From Flavihumibacter sp. (GTDB lineage Bacteria; Bacteroidota; Bacteroidia; Chitinophagales; Chitinophagaceae): a DNA stretch of 8,972 nucleotides. Position 1 is the first letter of the stretch, and every line of letters starts with the position of its first letter. Location of the stretch: NCBI GenBank assembly GCA_025455285.1, contig JALOMU010000036.1, positions 1 through 8,972 of the forward strand. The letters are read 5' to 3'. A program made the translations under genes and the position numbers. This document shows positions 8,613 to 8,972 of the stretch, piece by piece. The notes beneath the pieces were generated by a model. The model saw only the letters and a program-made list of their open reading frames with translations, was not told the origin of the DNA and made no database searches.

Positions 8613-8972
8613 ATGCGCCGGTACACCTTTCTTGTTCTGATTCTCTTGCCCGCTCTCCTCTTGGCACAACCCGTTAAAAAATATGGGCAGCTACAGGTAA
8701 TCGAAACTCAACTCTGTGATCAACAGGGACAACCCATTATTCTAAGGGGAATGAGTTTTGGCTGGCATAATTTCTGGCCAAGGTTTTATACTTCCGGAGC
8801 TGTGAAATGGTTACACGAAGACTGGAAAGCAGACCTGGTGCGCGCTGCCATGGGGATAGAACCCAAACCTAACGGATACCTGCATGCGAAAGCGACATCC
8901 CTAAAAGCCATTGAAACTGTAATTAAGGCAGCGATAGAGCAAAACATCTATGTCATAGTCGACTGGCATTCG
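8613..8972 (+). CDS. Secreted GH5-family endoglucanase-like glycoside hydrolase (3' end outside window)
   Basis: The first 120 codons of a glycoside hydrolase family 5 protein are present. Residues 1-19 (MRRYTFLVLILLPALLLAQ) form a signal peptide for export. The mature part starts with KYGQLQVIETQLCDQQGQPI and LRGMSFGWHNFWPRF (44-58), the opening strand and loop found in bacterial cellulases of the GH5_2 type. It continues with DLVRAAMGIEP (74-84), holding the conserved GH5 arginine (Arg77), and ends in IYVIVDWHS (112-120), with the conserved active-site histidine (His119). The acid/base glutamate and the nucleophile lie beyond the window, so activity and any carbohydrate-binding domain cannot be judged. 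Likely substrate is beta-1,4-glucan. The ATG at 8613 is chosen because the ATG four bases earlier (8609) is in another frame that stops after 22 codons. The gene follows the metY terminator, so it must have its own promoter, but no clear -7 box is visible in the short gap. Confidence 0.88.
   Translation, partial: MRRYTFLVLILLPALLLAQPVKKYGQLQVIETQLCDQQGQPIILRGMSFGWHNFWPRFYTSGAVKWLHEDWKADLVRAAMGIEPKPNGYLHAKATSLKAIETVIKAAIEQNIYVIVDWHS

Overview
The window looks like chromosomal DNA from a Bacteroidota bacterium, most likely a member of the Chitinophagaceae or a close relative. The evidence is a SusC-type TonB-dependent receptor with an STN domain, an ECF sigma / FecR-type anti-sigma pair, the Bacteroidota promoter element TAnnTTTG at two gene starts, and the absence of classical Shine-Dalgarno sites. 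The placement is inferred from protein style, not from a search. Base composition is even, and I see no insertion sequence, tRNA, rRNA, CRISPR array or other sign of recent transfer.

Left and centre (1-7135) are entirely on the minus strand. In transcription order they hold two adjacent tandem-domain universal stress proteins (7135-6296 and 6286-5435, 9 bp apart), a GH88 unsaturated glucuronyl hydrolase with a lipoprotein-like signal (5373-4135), an ECF sigma factor (4086-3514), its FecR-like membrane anti-sigma partner (3452-2298), and a SusC/RagA-like outer-membrane receptor (from 2165, running off the left edge, about 721 residues present). The last three form a classical trans-envelope signalling cassette: substrate at the receptor is relayed by the STN domain to FecR and then to the sigma factor. 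A SusD partner would be expected beyond the left edge. GH88 next to this cassette suggests a polysaccharide utilisation locus for a uronate-containing glycan, but no lyase is present to prove it.

Right (7241-8972) is on the plus strand: metY (O-acetylhomoserine sulfhydrylase), expressed from a divergent 105-bp spacer with a good -7 box and closed by a textbook intrinsic terminator, then the first 120 codons of a secreted GH5 endoglucanase that runs off the right edge.

The non-coding gaps of the signalling cassette hold the points most worth a second look. A consensus-like promoter lies in the GH88/sigma gap and favours a later sigma start than the longest open frame. A small terminator-like hairpin lies between sigma and fecR. 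A structured leader precedes susC and stays open in the fecR reading frame, so one TAA alone separates the two proteins. I find no clear evidence of an undescribed system; the genes belong to known families.
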